NCBI GenBank assembly: GCA_963662515.1
Contig: OY759675.1
Span: forward strand, 3,038,001-3,102,000
Reading direction: 5' to 3'
From: JAFGDI01 sp963662515
GTDB taxonomy: Bacteria; Planctomycetota; Phycisphaerae; Sedimentisphaerales; SM23-30
DNA length: 64,000 nt
Shown here: one piece after another, positions 54,440 to 63,662 of the stretch
Layout: every line of letters begins with the position of its first letter
Numbering within the stretch: position 1 is the stretch's first letter
Made by a program: the position numbers and the translations under genes
Notes under the pieces: generated by a model
What the model was told of the DNA's origin: nothing
The model's database searches: none
What the model saw: only the letters and a program-made list of their open reading frames with translations

Positions 54440-55483
54440 TTATGGTTCAAGAATAGATTCCAGTGGAATATCTTCATAGCTTCCACGGATGCGATCAAAC
54501 TGCTCTGACAGCTGTTTGAAGGCTTCGATAACAGTCGGGTCAAAGTGCGTACCGCTGTCTTTAGTGATTATATCACAGGCCTTTTCATGAGAAAAAGCCT
54601 CTTTATAAACTCGTTTTGAGGTAAGGGCATCATAAACATCAGCCACAGCCATAACCCTGGCACTAATAGGTATCTGCTCACCAACCAGGCCTTTAGGGTA
54701 ACCAGAGCCATCCCATTTTTCATGATGGCACATAGCAATATCATAGGCAACACGCAGATATCTGGCATAAGGAAACTCATTCAAGGCAGCCTCAAGAGTC
54801 TCACCGCCAATGGTAGTATGCTGCTTCATCAGTTCAAATTCTTCCGGGGTAAGTCGCCCGGGCTTTTGTAAAATACGGTCTGGTATTCCCACCTTGCCAA
54901 TATCGTGCATTGGACTGGTATTATAGACCAAGCGAATAAAATCTGGGTCAATAACTTCAGGATACTTACCATTTTCGTAGAGGTTCAGAGCTAATAATCG
55001 GCAATAATTCCGCACGCGTTCAAGATGGAACCCAGTTTCCGGATCGCGTGACTCAGCGAGCTTCGCCATAGCATAGATCAGCAGTTCATGGCTTTCGAGG
55101 TTAACCACTCGCCGGCCTGCCAGAAGTCGGACAGCCAGTTCCGCCGGGTTAAATGGTTTGACAATATAATCGTCAGCACCGGCGGCAAGCCCCTCAACTA
55201 CCGAGCCGCGTGAGCTACTGGCGGTGAGAATGATAATATATACATAATTGGATATATTCTTCCTGATCTTCCGGCATAATTCCGGCCCGTTCATCTCAGG
55301 CATATCCCAATCAGTAATAACCATCTGACATTCTTCATCTGAATTGAGAATATCCAGAGCTTCTTTACCATTATTAGCCTTTATTGGCACATAATTATGC
55401 TGGATCAGCATATTTTCCAGCAAACAAAGATCCATCTCATTGTCATCGGCAATAAGTATCTTACTTTTGTTTTCTTCCGACAT
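54440..55483 (-). CDS. Response regulator with HD-GYP phosphodiesterase domain
   Basis: 347 residues. The receiver domain has the phospho-acceptor D58 in VITDWDMPEMNG, with K109 in IVKPF. The HD-GYP domain has H153, the HD pair H193-D194 in MHDIGKVGIPD, and HHEKWDGSGYP at 253-263. All usual metal and GYP-equivalent residues are present, so cyclic-di-GMP breakdown to GMP is expected. The ATG at 55483 has GGAGG six bases upstream. It overlaps the end of the hybrid kinase gene by 23 bases, suggesting coupled translation and that this protein is the kinase's output. Confidence 0.94.
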   Translation of the reverse strand: MSEENKSKILIADDNEMDLCLLENMLIQHNYVPIKANNGKEALDILNSDEECQMVITDWDMPEMNGPELCRKIRKNISNYVYIIILTASSSRGSVVEGLAAGADDYIVKPFNPAELAVRLLAGRRVVNLESHELLIYAMAKLAESRDPETGFHLERVRNYCRLLALNLYENGKYPEVIDPDFIRLVYNTSPMHDIGKVGIPDRILQKPGRLTPEEFELMKQHTTIGGETLEAALNEFPYARYLRVAYDIAMCHHEKWDGSGYPKGLVGEQIPISARVMAVADVYDALTSKRVYKEAFSHEKACDIITKDSGTHFDPTVIEAFKQLSEQFDRIRGSYEDIPLESILEP

Positions 55484-58409
55484 TTTTCGCCTCCGGTATA
55501 TATTCTAAGCACCTTGCGATCTCAACTTGCAACTCATCCACATAACTTCTGACCGTATCAATTTCACCAATCTTGGCAAATTCTTCCATTTTGGCAGCTA
55601 CCGTCATCAGGTCAGTAGCTGAGGTATTTGCCGCCATGCCTTTAACTGTATGTGCAATCCGCCTGACAGACTCAGCATCATCAGATTTGAGCTGTTCAAC
55701 CAGATTATCATAATTAACCTTTACCTGCTCTTCAAATTTATCGAGCATTCGTTCAAACAGGCCAAGATTACCCATACATCTTTCCATAAATTCTTCAACC
55801 TTAATAGGTACAGAAAATTCTTTCACCTTATCCTCCTCTCGCTTATGTTCAGAGCCAGTCATATTCCCATCAGGAGTATTATCTTGTTGCGTATTGTTCT
55901 GGCTCTCCCGTGGAATTCTTGATGTTTTATGCGGTACATGTTCGACCAGCACCCCTACCAGTTCTTCAAAGAGGAAAGGTTTGCCGAGGAAATCATCCAT
56001 ACCCGCTTCTGCGCATTTTTCTCTGTCACTACCCCGCATATTAGCCGTCAGGGCAATAATGGGCAACTTGTGGTCCTTTTCACACCACTTGAGCTGCCCC
56101 TGAGCAACCATAGCCTTTATCTGACGGGTTGCCTCATAGCCATCCATTTCAGGCATAAGACAATCCATAAGAATAATATCACAGTGGAAATCTTTAATTA
56201 TCTCCAAAGCTCTGATACCATGCTCAGCAACCTGCACCTCACAATGCAGTTGATTAAGCATTTCAACGACCACCATCTGGTTAACTTCGTTATCTTCAAC
56301 CACAAGCACCTTCATGCCAGTACCGTCAACCATATCGCAACCAATAACTTCATTAACAACACTGTTCTCAGCATCTTCCTGCTCCTGGCTTTCAACTACC
56401 TTAAAGCAGGCGGTAAACCAGAACGAAGAGCCCTCGCCATAATTACTTACAACACCAATATTACCACCAAGCAGTTTAACCAGCCCTTTACTGATAGCCA
56501 GACCCAGACCAGTACCACCGTACTTACGCGTAGTGGTAGAGTCAGCCTGAGTAAAGGCAGAGAAGAGCTTCTCCTGCTGTTCGTGTGGAATACCAATACC
56601 ATTATCAGTTACAGTAAAGGTAAACAGAGCAATATCATCTTCATGGTCGATCAGTTCACAGGAAACAGTTACCTGTGAATCAGTATCTTCACTAGAGAAT
56701 TTAATAGCATTACCTATAAGATTGAGTAATACCTGCCTGAGTTTGCCTTCATCACCATTAACATGCTCTATACCTTCGCCATCGAAATTATATTTGAGCG
56801 TTACACCCTTCTTGGCAGCCACAGGGCTTACCACCCGCAATGTATTTTCAATAGAAGTCTTAAGATTGAAAGGATATTCGTCCAATTCCATCTTGCCAGC
56901 TTCGATCTTCGAGAAGTCAAGAATAGAGTTTATCAGATCAAGCATAAGCGTAGCCGATGACTTGAGCACATCGACATAATTTGCCTGCTTGCCATTTAGC
57001 CCAGTCTTTTCCAACAGCTCTGACATACCGATAATACCGTTCATCGGCGTTCTGATCTCATGGGTCATACAGGCTAGAAACTCGCTCTTTGACTTATTAG
57101 CAGCTTCGGCCTGCTCCTTAGCCATTTTCAATACCTGTTCATGCCGCTTCTGCTTGGTTATATCACGAATAACCGCCTGGATCACCCGGCGATCATTTAC
57201 CGTCATTGCCGAGAAACATACCTCACATTCAACTGAACGGCTTTCCTCATCCCGAAATTCCCATTCAAATCGATGACTACCCTTGAATACAGCTGAACTC
57301 AATGTCTTCTGGAAAAGAATCGCTGATTCAATACCACAAGGCTGGCGTTCGGGTGAGAAATCAACCGGACTCATATTAAGAACCTCGGAACGGCTCTTGC
57401 AACCAAAAAGATCAAGGGCCCGGTCATTACAGTCAAAAATACGAAAACTTTCATTTATCAAAAGTACGGCATCCTGTGACGATTCATAGAGCGAACGGAA
57501 CAACTGCTCACTTTCCTGCAGCCGGCACTGATATTTAACCCTGCTAACCATTTCATCTCTGAGCTTTTCATTCGCTTCTACCAGCTCAACGGTTCGGGTC
57601 TCGATCTGCTTTTGCAGAGAACTGTTAAGTTCACGCAGTTCCCGGTCTCGATCACAAATAGCATCTCGCATCTTTTTGAATGAATTTGCCAGAGAACCAA
57701 GTTCATCTTCACCTTCCAGATGGCCCATATCAAAATCCAGGTCACCACGGGCTATCCTGCGACTGGCAGAGATAAGAGACTCCAACTTACTTACCATATA
57801 TCTGACAATAAACATTGTTACAAACAGACTGACCACCAAAACCAGCAGACTGATAATTACCATACTGACAGAATAGCCGCGAAAGGCCTTATCTACTACC
57901 TCTTTGGAAAGGCCAAGCACAACCCGCCCCAGCATCTCTTCTTTGGTACCCAATATTGCTTCACTGGCCTGATCATCAACAATGCCTTCAAAACTAGTTA
58001 CCCTGCCTGCACTACTGAGCATAGCAACATCAAGAGATTCAGTCCAATAAGACCTGTTTTCATTTACTCCTGCTTTAAATTTATTATAGGCATACTCATT
58101 ACGAATATGACTGGCAACCAGCTTATTATCACGATTATAGATCAAGACAAATAGCATGTGTTCTATCTGACCGAAAGAGTATGCCTGCTGATCAAGCTCC
58201 TCTATGTTTTCTGCAGCCAGGGCCAGTTCTATTGAGTTGACCAGCTGTTTGGCATAGTTATTTGCCTCACGCCGACAGTCATCCATAACGAAGCTGTAAA
58301 TACGAGCTGATCCAACTACCGTAACGGCGATCAATGACAAACTCACTATTGCTACTACAGCAGCAGTAGCCTTTAGCAGCAAACCTCTTTTTCTCAGAAA
58401 CCGTAACAT
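55461..58409 (-). CDS. Membrane hybrid histidine kinase (HAMP, PAS, HisKA, REC, HPt)
   Basis: 982 residues. Membrane helices at about 11-32 and 178-203 enclose a periplasmic domain of about 145 residues. HAMP (about 203-255), a coiled coil (255-300) and a PAS domain (about 305-425) follow. The phospho-acceptor is H450 in THEIRTPMNG. The ATPase domain has TDNGIGI and YGGTGLGLAIS. The receiver has D749 in LMDCLMPEMDG and the HPt domain H920 in RIAHTVKGMA. It lacks the ABC-binding-like sensor found in the 1550-residue kinase; the gene just upstream encodes such a domain separately. The HPt can pass phosphate to the HD-GYP receiver downstream. Confidence 0.93.
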   Translation of the reverse strand: MLRFLRKRGLLLKATAAVVAIVSLSLIAVTVVGSARIYSFVMDDCRREANNYAKQLVNSIELALAAENIEELDQQAYSFGQIEHMLFVLIYNRDNKLVASHIRNEYAYNKFKAGVNENRSYWTESLDVAMLSSAGRVTSFEGIVDDQASEAILGTKEEMLGRVVLGLSKEVVDKAFRGYSVSMVIISLLVLVVSLFVTMFIVRYMVSKLESLISASRRIARGDLDFDMGHLEGEDELGSLANSFKKMRDAICDRDRELRELNSSLQKQIETRTVELVEANEKLRDEMVSRVKYQCRLQESEQLFRSLYESSQDAVLLINESFRIFDCNDRALDLFGCKSRSEVLNMSPVDFSPERQPCGIESAILFQKTLSSAVFKGSHRFEWEFRDEESRSVECEVCFSAMTVNDRRVIQAVIRDITKQKRHEQVLKMAKEQAEAANKSKSEFLACMTHEIRTPMNGIIGMSELLEKTGLNGKQANYVDVLKSSATLMLDLINSILDFSKIEAGKMELDEYPFNLKTSIENTLRVVSPVAAKKGVTLKYNFDGEGIEHVNGDEGKLRQVLLNLIGNAIKFSSEDTDSQVTVSCELIDHEDDIALFTFTVTDNGIGIPHEQQEKLFSAFTQADSTTTRKYGGTGLGLAISKGLVKLLGGNIGVVSNYGEGSSFWFTACFKVVESQEQEDAENSVVNEVIGCDMVDGTGMKVLVVEDNEVNQMVVVEMLNQLHCEVQVAEHGIRALEIIKDFHCDIILMDCLMPEMDGYEATRQIKAMVAQGQLKWCEKDHKLPIIALTANMRGSDREKCAEAGMDDFLGKPFLFEELVGVLVEHVPHKTSRIPRESQNNTQQDNTPDGNMTGSEHKREEDKVKEFSVPIKVEEFMERCMGNLGLFERMLDKFEEQVKVNYDNLVEQLKSDDAESVRRIAHTVKGMAANTSATDLMTVAAKMEEFAKIGEIDTVRSYVDELQVEIARCLEYIPEAKNVGRKQK

Positions 58410-58453
58410 CAGGTTACCTCTTTACTTAACAAAACCACATCTCATTTATATTA

Positions 58454-59383
58454 TTATTTTCCATAAACATACCTGGCCTGTTCTATTAACTCATCCGGCA
58501 CATTGATCTTCATCATATCTGCGACAGCCAGATTAAAAACAGGCTTAAATTCCGCCGTTTTATGCTTAACCGCTAACTGCTTACCAGACATAAAATCATT
58601 AACCATCTCAGCCAGCTGCTTCCCCTGCTTTTGCGGCTCTACCGATACCCCCAAAAGGGCTCCGGCTTTAACCATATTCTCAGAATAGCCAAAAACAGGT
58701 ATTTTCCTTTTTATACTTTCCAAAAGCAGCATTTTCATCGTAAGCAGATGAAATACATTGGAGTCAGGATAAGTCCAGACCATATCTGCACCAGAAGTCA
58801 TTAATCTATTGACCCAAAGTGCCCGTTCTGAATTTTTTATTTTATCTGGTATCTGAATATATTTCATATCTGACCGAGATTCAAGCTCATCTACCGGCCA
58901 AACCTTATCACTGTACTGACTTTCTGTGCACATAGTCGCTTTGGTATGAGAATAAGGCAATACCCTGGCAATAAGATCAAATTGATCCTGAATACTAACC
59001 GCCAGTGAAACACCAAAATTCTGAGACGCCGTAACCAGTCCGAGCTTTTCAGGAGAATAAACCATACAATATGCCACTGGTACTCCCTGCGGTACTCTCT
59101 TGACTGCCATTACCACCGCTTTTGACCCTATCACAACACACAGGTCAGCATTTTCAAAATTTATATCATCTGGCTTTTGGCTAAGCATACCACTGCTGAC
59201 CGTCTGGCAGTTATCAGATAATGACTTATCGAGGCTTTGTACAAATTTATCCAACGCCTGCTTATATTCAGCACTGTCATCCTGCCATACAATAAGAATT
59301 TCAGGCGCAGAGCTGTCCTGCGCCAAACTCTCCAACGGCAGTAAAAACAAAACTATAATAATTGTAATAAGCCTGATATACAT
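58454..59383 (-). CDS. Periplasmic ABC-substrate-binding-like protein (PF04392/COG2984 type)
   Basis: 309 residues with a signal peptide (about 1-21, SLAQ cleavage). The body has the two-lobed binding-protein outline (EILIVWQDDSAEYKQALDKF, ADLCVVIGSKAVVMAVKRV, VPVAYCMVYSPEKLGL, ALLGVSVEPQKQGKQLAEMV). No ABC ATPase or permease is next to it. It lies between a TonB receptor gene (18 bases) and a hybrid kinase gene (about 45 bases), so a sensor role is more likely than transport. The same type of domain is fused to a kinase at 2162-6814. Confidence 0.85.
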   Translation of the reverse strand: MYIRLITIIIVLFLLPLESLAQDSSAPEILIVWQDDSAEYKQALDKFVQSLDKSLSDNCQTVSSGMLSQKPDDINFENADLCVVIGSKAVVMAVKRVPQGVPVAYCMVYSPEKLGLVTASQNFGVSLAVSIQDQFDLIARVLPYSHTKATMCTESQYSDKVWPVDELESRSDMKYIQIPDKIKNSERALWVNRLMTSGADMVWTYPDSNVFHLLTMKMLLLESIKRKIPVFGYSENMVKAGALLGVSVEPQKQGKQLAEMVNDFMSGKQLAVKHKTAEFKPVFNLAVADMMKINVPDELIEQARYVYGK

Positions 59384-59401
59384 GTTAATAATAGAATATG
59401 A

Positions 59402-61429
59402 TCAGAATTTAAGCTGTAACCGGCCAAAGTATGTACGACCGACAGATTCTGTTAACTCTCCTGAATTATGCCATAAATTATAGTTGTCATCGAAAAGATT
59501 GGTAACGCCAACGGTAATATCACCTTTATCTTCTGGCAACAGTCGGGTAAGACTGATCGTACCCAGACTATATTGATCAATAGCAGAGGTAGATGTTCCT
59601 ACCTTGGTACTTTTAGTCCTGTCACTGTACTTAACATTAGCATTCAACACCCAATTTTCATTGAATTTATGCCGGGCATTAATGCCGCATTTAATACCAG
59701 AAGGATAAACAGTTCCCAGGCTGGCCTGAGATTCAATCACATCAACATCTTCATAGGCTAACCAAAGCTCTGCAGTTGTTTTATCAAAATCAAATACCGC
59801 TTTGCCCTCTATACCAAATACCTCTATATCCGCATTATTAGTAATAACCATAAAAGGCCCGGAAAGCGGATCAAAGCCCATATCAGAACCTATCATATTA
59901 GAATACTTTCGCAAATATCCGTCCAGATGCAGGTTCAGATAATTACATGGCTCTATACTGTAGCCAGCTTCGTAAGAAATAATCTCTTCATTTTCTATGT
60001 TTCTGTTACTCATCACACTATGGAAAGAAGTATATTTCCAACCATAACTAGGGGTACGGAACGAACGGGCGGCACTTAAACGGGCTCGCTGGTTATAACT
60101 GTCAAACAACTTCTGCACTATAGAAAAACGACCAGACCAGTCTGCCTCATCCATATCGGTGAAGTAATCCTCTCTTATCTGAGATTCCAGCGTAAGTCTG
60201 TCAGTAACCTTCCAGCGATCGATCAGAAAAACGCCCACCTGATAATCTTCATACTTTCCATCTGAGAATTGGTATGAAAACTGATCCTGTAGCGACTTTA
60301 ATTGTACCTGCCTTAAATCTGTACCAACAATAAGATTATGGTCATCAAGATCAAAATCGAACTGTGCCTCAAGGTCATTTTCCATCCATCTGGTCTTAAA
60401 ACCATCGTTAAAATCAGTATGAACAAAGTTACCATACCACTGTAAATGGAAACTATAATCATCAAACTTCTTTCTGGCCAATTTGGCATAGTAGCGTTGA
60501 GATGAATATTCGGAGCTGTATTTCACAAATGGGGCAAAAGGATCGAAAAATGAAGACAGGGTCGGTTGGTATAAATTACCAATATCAGAAACATGATAAT
60601 TAGCACCAAAGGAAAGCTCAGTAAGATCATTAAGAGTAACCAATGCCTCACCATCGAACCGTTTATTTCTCATAAAGTCGTTAGAGACAAAATCGTCATC
60701 ATCAATAGTATTTTCAGTGGAAGTCCAGTCGCTGTAACCGCCAGATACCTTCCATTGCCAGGAACCGGCATTCTGAGCCCAGCGTATCTGATTCCAATAA
60801 TCGCCAAATTGATTTAGAGTACCAGAATACATAAAGCCTGCAATATCTTCAGGCTTTTTCGTAACAATGTTTATAACACCGCTAAAGGCATTACTGCCCC
60901 AGGCCGCACCACCAGTACTGCGAATAACCTCTATTCGCTCTATATCTTCGATAAATACCGGAATATTCATAAAATCAGTTCCGCCATTTACCTGACTGTT
61001 CACATTACGCCCATTGATCATTACCACGCTGCGATCGAAGAATGAATACCTCAGACCACCAATGCTCATTCTTACCGCATTACGAGTAGCCGGTACTACC
61101 TCAATACCAAGACTATAACTGAGTATCTCAGGAATACTTGTCAGGCCGCTGTAGTGTATATCTTCAGCAGTGATAATATTAACCGCAACCGAAAGCTCAT
61201 CATATTTCTGAGCTGAACGAGCTACAGAATAGACCATAGGAATATCTTCAAATAAAAGCAATTCACTTTCAATAAGTTCATAATCCTCTACACTGCCAGT
61301 ATTTTCAATATTAGTATCATCTTTATTATCAGACGCTAGTACTGAGGTACTAACAAAAAGCATAAGCAACACTAACCCCAAAACCATATTTGTAGTGATG
61401 CCAGAATTTAAGCTCAACTGCTTATTCAT
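59402..61429 (-). CDS. TonB-dependent outer-membrane receptor
   Basis: 675 residues. A signal peptide ends near LASD (about residue 33). The plug domain (about 60-190) includes NIITAEDIHYSGLTSIPEIL, and VMINGRNVN, IERIEVIRSTGGAAWGSNAFSG and INIVTKKP. A 22-strand barrel follows and ends in the outer-membrane signal aromatic (GRLQLKF). No TonB box was identified with confidence. It resembles the OMR of siderophore/cobalamin type, but the ligand cannot be told. The frame is open from 61489; ATG 61429 follows AGGAG. It is the first gene of the four-gene sensory operon. Confidence 0.9.
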   Translation of the reverse strand: MNKQLSLNSGITTNMVLGLVLLMLFVSTSVLASDNKDDTNIENTGSVEDYELIESELLLFEDIPMVYSVARSAQKYDELSVAVNIITAEDIHYSGLTSIPEILSYSLGIEVVPATRNAVRMSIGGLRYSFFDRSVVMINGRNVNSQVNGGTDFMNIPVFIEDIERIEVIRSTGGAAWGSNAFSGVINIVTKKPEDIAGFMYSGTLNQFGDYWNQIRWAQNAGSWQWKVSGGYSDWTSTENTIDDDDFVSNDFMRNKRFDGEALVTLNDLTELSFGANYHVSDIGNLYQPTLSSFFDPFAPFVKYSSEYSSQRYYAKLARKKFDDYSFHLQWYGNFVHTDFNDGFKTRWMENDLEAQFDFDLDDHNLIVGTDLRQVQLKSLQDQFSYQFSDGKYEDYQVGVFLIDRWKVTDRLTLESQIREDYFTDMDEADWSGRFSIVQKLFDSYNQRARLSAARSFRTPSYGWKYTSFHSVMSNRNIENEEIISYEAGYSIEPCNYLNLHLDGYLRKYSNMIGSDMGFDPLSGPFMVITNNADIEVFGIEGKAVFDFDKTTAELWLAYEDVDVIESQASLGTVYPSGIKCGINARHKFNENWVLNANVKYSDRTKSTKVGTSTSAIDQYSLGTISLTRLLPEDKGDITVGVTNLFDDNYNLWHNSGELTESVGRTYFGRLQLKF

Positions 61430-61746
61430 GCCTAACTCCTTACAAAAGAGAAACTTAAAGCGACATACAATTGCATTCACATAGAACACCTCGTATTCTG
61501 TACCAATATCGACGAATATAATAAGCCACTTAATTAGAAAAACCTAACCATCAGGCTTAAAGCAGGTTACAAACAAAGTTAAGGTCAGATAACTGTTAAA
61601 TTTATTTAACTAATACTTGACATAAGTTTTTATATACCATAACATCGATACAATGATTTTTCTTTGCTTATGGCAAGTTACGCATTTACCGACGGAATAA
61701 TTCCCAAGAATAATTCCAGATACTTTAAATTTCAGGAGATCTCAGC
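61430..61746. promoter_or_regulatory. Divergent promoter region of the sensory operon and pckG
   Basis: No gene is seen. For pckG there is TTGACA at 61617-61622 and TAACAT (4 of 6) after 17 bases at 61640-61645. A promoter for the receptor operon is expected on the minus strand near 61510-61560 but is not clear. Confidence 0.4.
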
Positions 61747-63549
61747 ATGGGCATAACCTCGCATATCGGATTAAACGAATGGATCGATAAAATGGCCAAA
61801 ATGTGCCAACCGGACAATATTGTCCTGATCGATGGCAGTAAGGAACAAAAAGCGGCATTAACCGAAGAAGGCTGCCAGACCGGTGAGATCCAGATGTTAA
61901 ACCAGAAGGTACTACCTGGATGCGTCTATCATAAAACAGCGGCAAATGATGTTGCCCGCGTCGAACACCTCACCTTTATTTGCACACCGCTCAAAGACGA
62001 TGCAGGGCCTACCAACAACTGGATGAGTCCGGAAGAAGGCTATCGCAAAGCCGGAGAATACTTTAAAGGGTCAATGAAGGGCAGAACAATGTATGTTATT
62101 CCCTTTAGCATGGGCCCGGTCGGCTCTTCATTCAGCAAGATCGGCGTAGAACTGACCGACAGCATTTATGTAGTACTGAACATGCTGATAATGACCAGAG
62201 TTGGCGACAATGTTCTGGAAGCCCTAGGCACGGCAGGCGATTTTACCAAATGCCTGCACAGCAAAGCACAACTCGATATAGAAAAAAGACTTATACTACA
62301 TTTCCCCGAAGATAACACTATCTGGTCTGTTAATAGCGGCTACGGCGGCAATGTACTGCTGGGTAAAAAGTGCCTGGCTCTGCGTATTGCCAGTCATCTG
62401 GCCCGCAAAGAAATGTGGATGGCGGAACACATGCTCATTCTGGGTATCGAAGAACCCAATGGGCGGATAGAATATGTAGCCGCTGCCTTCCCCAGTGCCT
62501 GCGGCAAGACCAATCTGGCTATGCTCATACCGCCAGAGGGACTAAAATCAAAAGGATACCGCATCTGGACGGTGGGCGATGACATAGCCTGGATGAGAGT
62601 TGACACAGATGGCAGATTATGGGCTATCAACCCTGAAAACGGCTTTTTCGGTGTTGCTCCCGGCACAAACATGAAATCTAACCCAAGTGCTGTTAAAACT
62701 GTCCAGAAAAATACCATTTTCACTAATGTTGTCCTTAACCCTGACGGTACTGTCTGGTGGGAAGACGGTGATGGTGAACCGGCGGCCGAAGGTGCCCTCG
62801 ATTGGCAGGGTAACCCATGGAAAAAAGGTATGACAGATGCAGACGGCAAGAAAATACCTGGCGCCCACCCCAACAGCCGCTTTACCGCCCCACTGGATCA
62901 ATGCCCAAGCCATTCATTCAGAACAGAGCATCATCACGGCGTACCTATTTCCGCTATTATTTTTGGTGGTCGCCGGGCCAAACTCGCTCCACTGGTCTAT
63001 GAAGCATTCGACTGGCAACATGGCGTCTTTATTGGCGCTACAATGGCATCAGAAAGAACCGCAGCTCAGGTAGGTGCATTAGGCGAAGTTCGTCGCGACC
63101 CGATGGCTATGCTGCCTTTCTGCGGCTACAATATGGCTGACTATTTCGAACATTGGCTCAGAATGGGCGTTCGTATGAGATGGCAGCCGAAAATATTCCA
63201 TGTAAACTGGTTCCGCCAGGACGAAAATGGCAAATTCATGTGGCCGGGATTTGGCGAAAACCTGCGTATTCTGGAATGGATACTGGCCCGCTGTCGCCAT
63301 GATGTTGATGCCGACAAAACAGCTATCGGTTTTGTACCCAAACTCAAAGATATAGACATGACCGGCATAAAGATCGAAAAAGAGACCATGCAAAAGCTCT
63401 TTGAGATCAAGCCGGAAGACTGGAAGAAGGAAATGACCGGCATAAAAGACTTCTTTGCCACCTTTGGCGACAGATTGCCCGTAAGCCTGGCAGCTCAACT
63501 CGAGGCTCTGGACAGAAGACTCGACGAACTGGGCGGCAAAAAAATGTAG
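61747..63549 (+). CDS. pckG: Phosphoenolpyruvate carboxykinase (GTP)
   Basis: 600 residues. It converts oxaloacetate and GTP to PEP and carbon dioxide, or the reverse. The P-loop and reactive cysteine are in FPSACGKTN (C252), followed by IPPEGLKSKGYRIWTVGDDIAWM with the metal-binding aspartates. GVAPGTNMKSNP and FRTEHHHGVPISAI are typical of the GTP-dependent family. AGGAGA seven bases upstream supports the ATG. In an anaerobic sugar fermenter it may run in the carboxylating direction. Confidence 0.97.
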   Translation: MGITSHIGLNEWIDKMAKMCQPDNIVLIDGSKEQKAALTEEGCQTGEIQMLNQKVLPGCVYHKTAANDVARVEHLTFICTPLKDDAGPTNNWMSPEEGYRKAGEYFKGSMKGRTMYVIPFSMGPVGSSFSKIGVELTDSIYVVLNMLIMTRVGDNVLEALGTAGDFTKCLHSKAQLDIEKRLILHFPEDNTIWSVNSGYGGNVLLGKKCLALRIASHLARKEMWMAEHMLILGIEEPNGRIEYVAAAFPSACGKTNLAMLIPPEGLKSKGYRIWTVGDDIAWMRVDTDGRLWAINPENGFFGVAPGTNMKSNPSAVKTVQKNTIFTNVVLNPDGTVWWEDGDGEPAAEGALDWQGNPWKKGMTDADGKKIPGAHPNSRFTAPLDQCPSHSFRTEHHHGVPISAIIFGGRRAKLAPLVYEAFDWQHGVFIGATMASERTAAQVGALGEVRRDPMAMLPFCGYNMADYFEHWLRMGVRMRWQPKIFHVNWFRQDENGKFMWPGFGENLRILEWILARCRHDVDADKTAIGFVPKLKDIDMTGIKIEKETMQKLFEIKPEDWKKEMTGIKDFFATFGDRLPVSLAAQLEALDRRLDELGGKKM

Positions 63550-63585
63550 AAATAGCCAGCTGGTACAGCTATAATTAAAATTAAG

Positions 63586-63625
63586 CGGCAAGGTTGAAAG
63601 GATATTTTGATCTTGCCGTTTTTTT
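63586..63625 (+). terminator. Probable terminator of pckG
   Basis: CGGCAAG (63586-63592) pairs with CTTGCCG (63612-63618) with a 19-base loop, followed by seven T. It lies only 38 bases before ndk. Confidence 0.75.
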
Positions 63626-63662
63626 GTAACTATACAATTTACCAACAAACAGGAGCCCTGCT

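Noticed and set aside
58454..59383. Component of a classical ABC importer
   Set aside because: No ABC ATPase or permease is adjacent; the transporter operon at 48-54 kb has its own regulator and promoter and is separated by a terminator.
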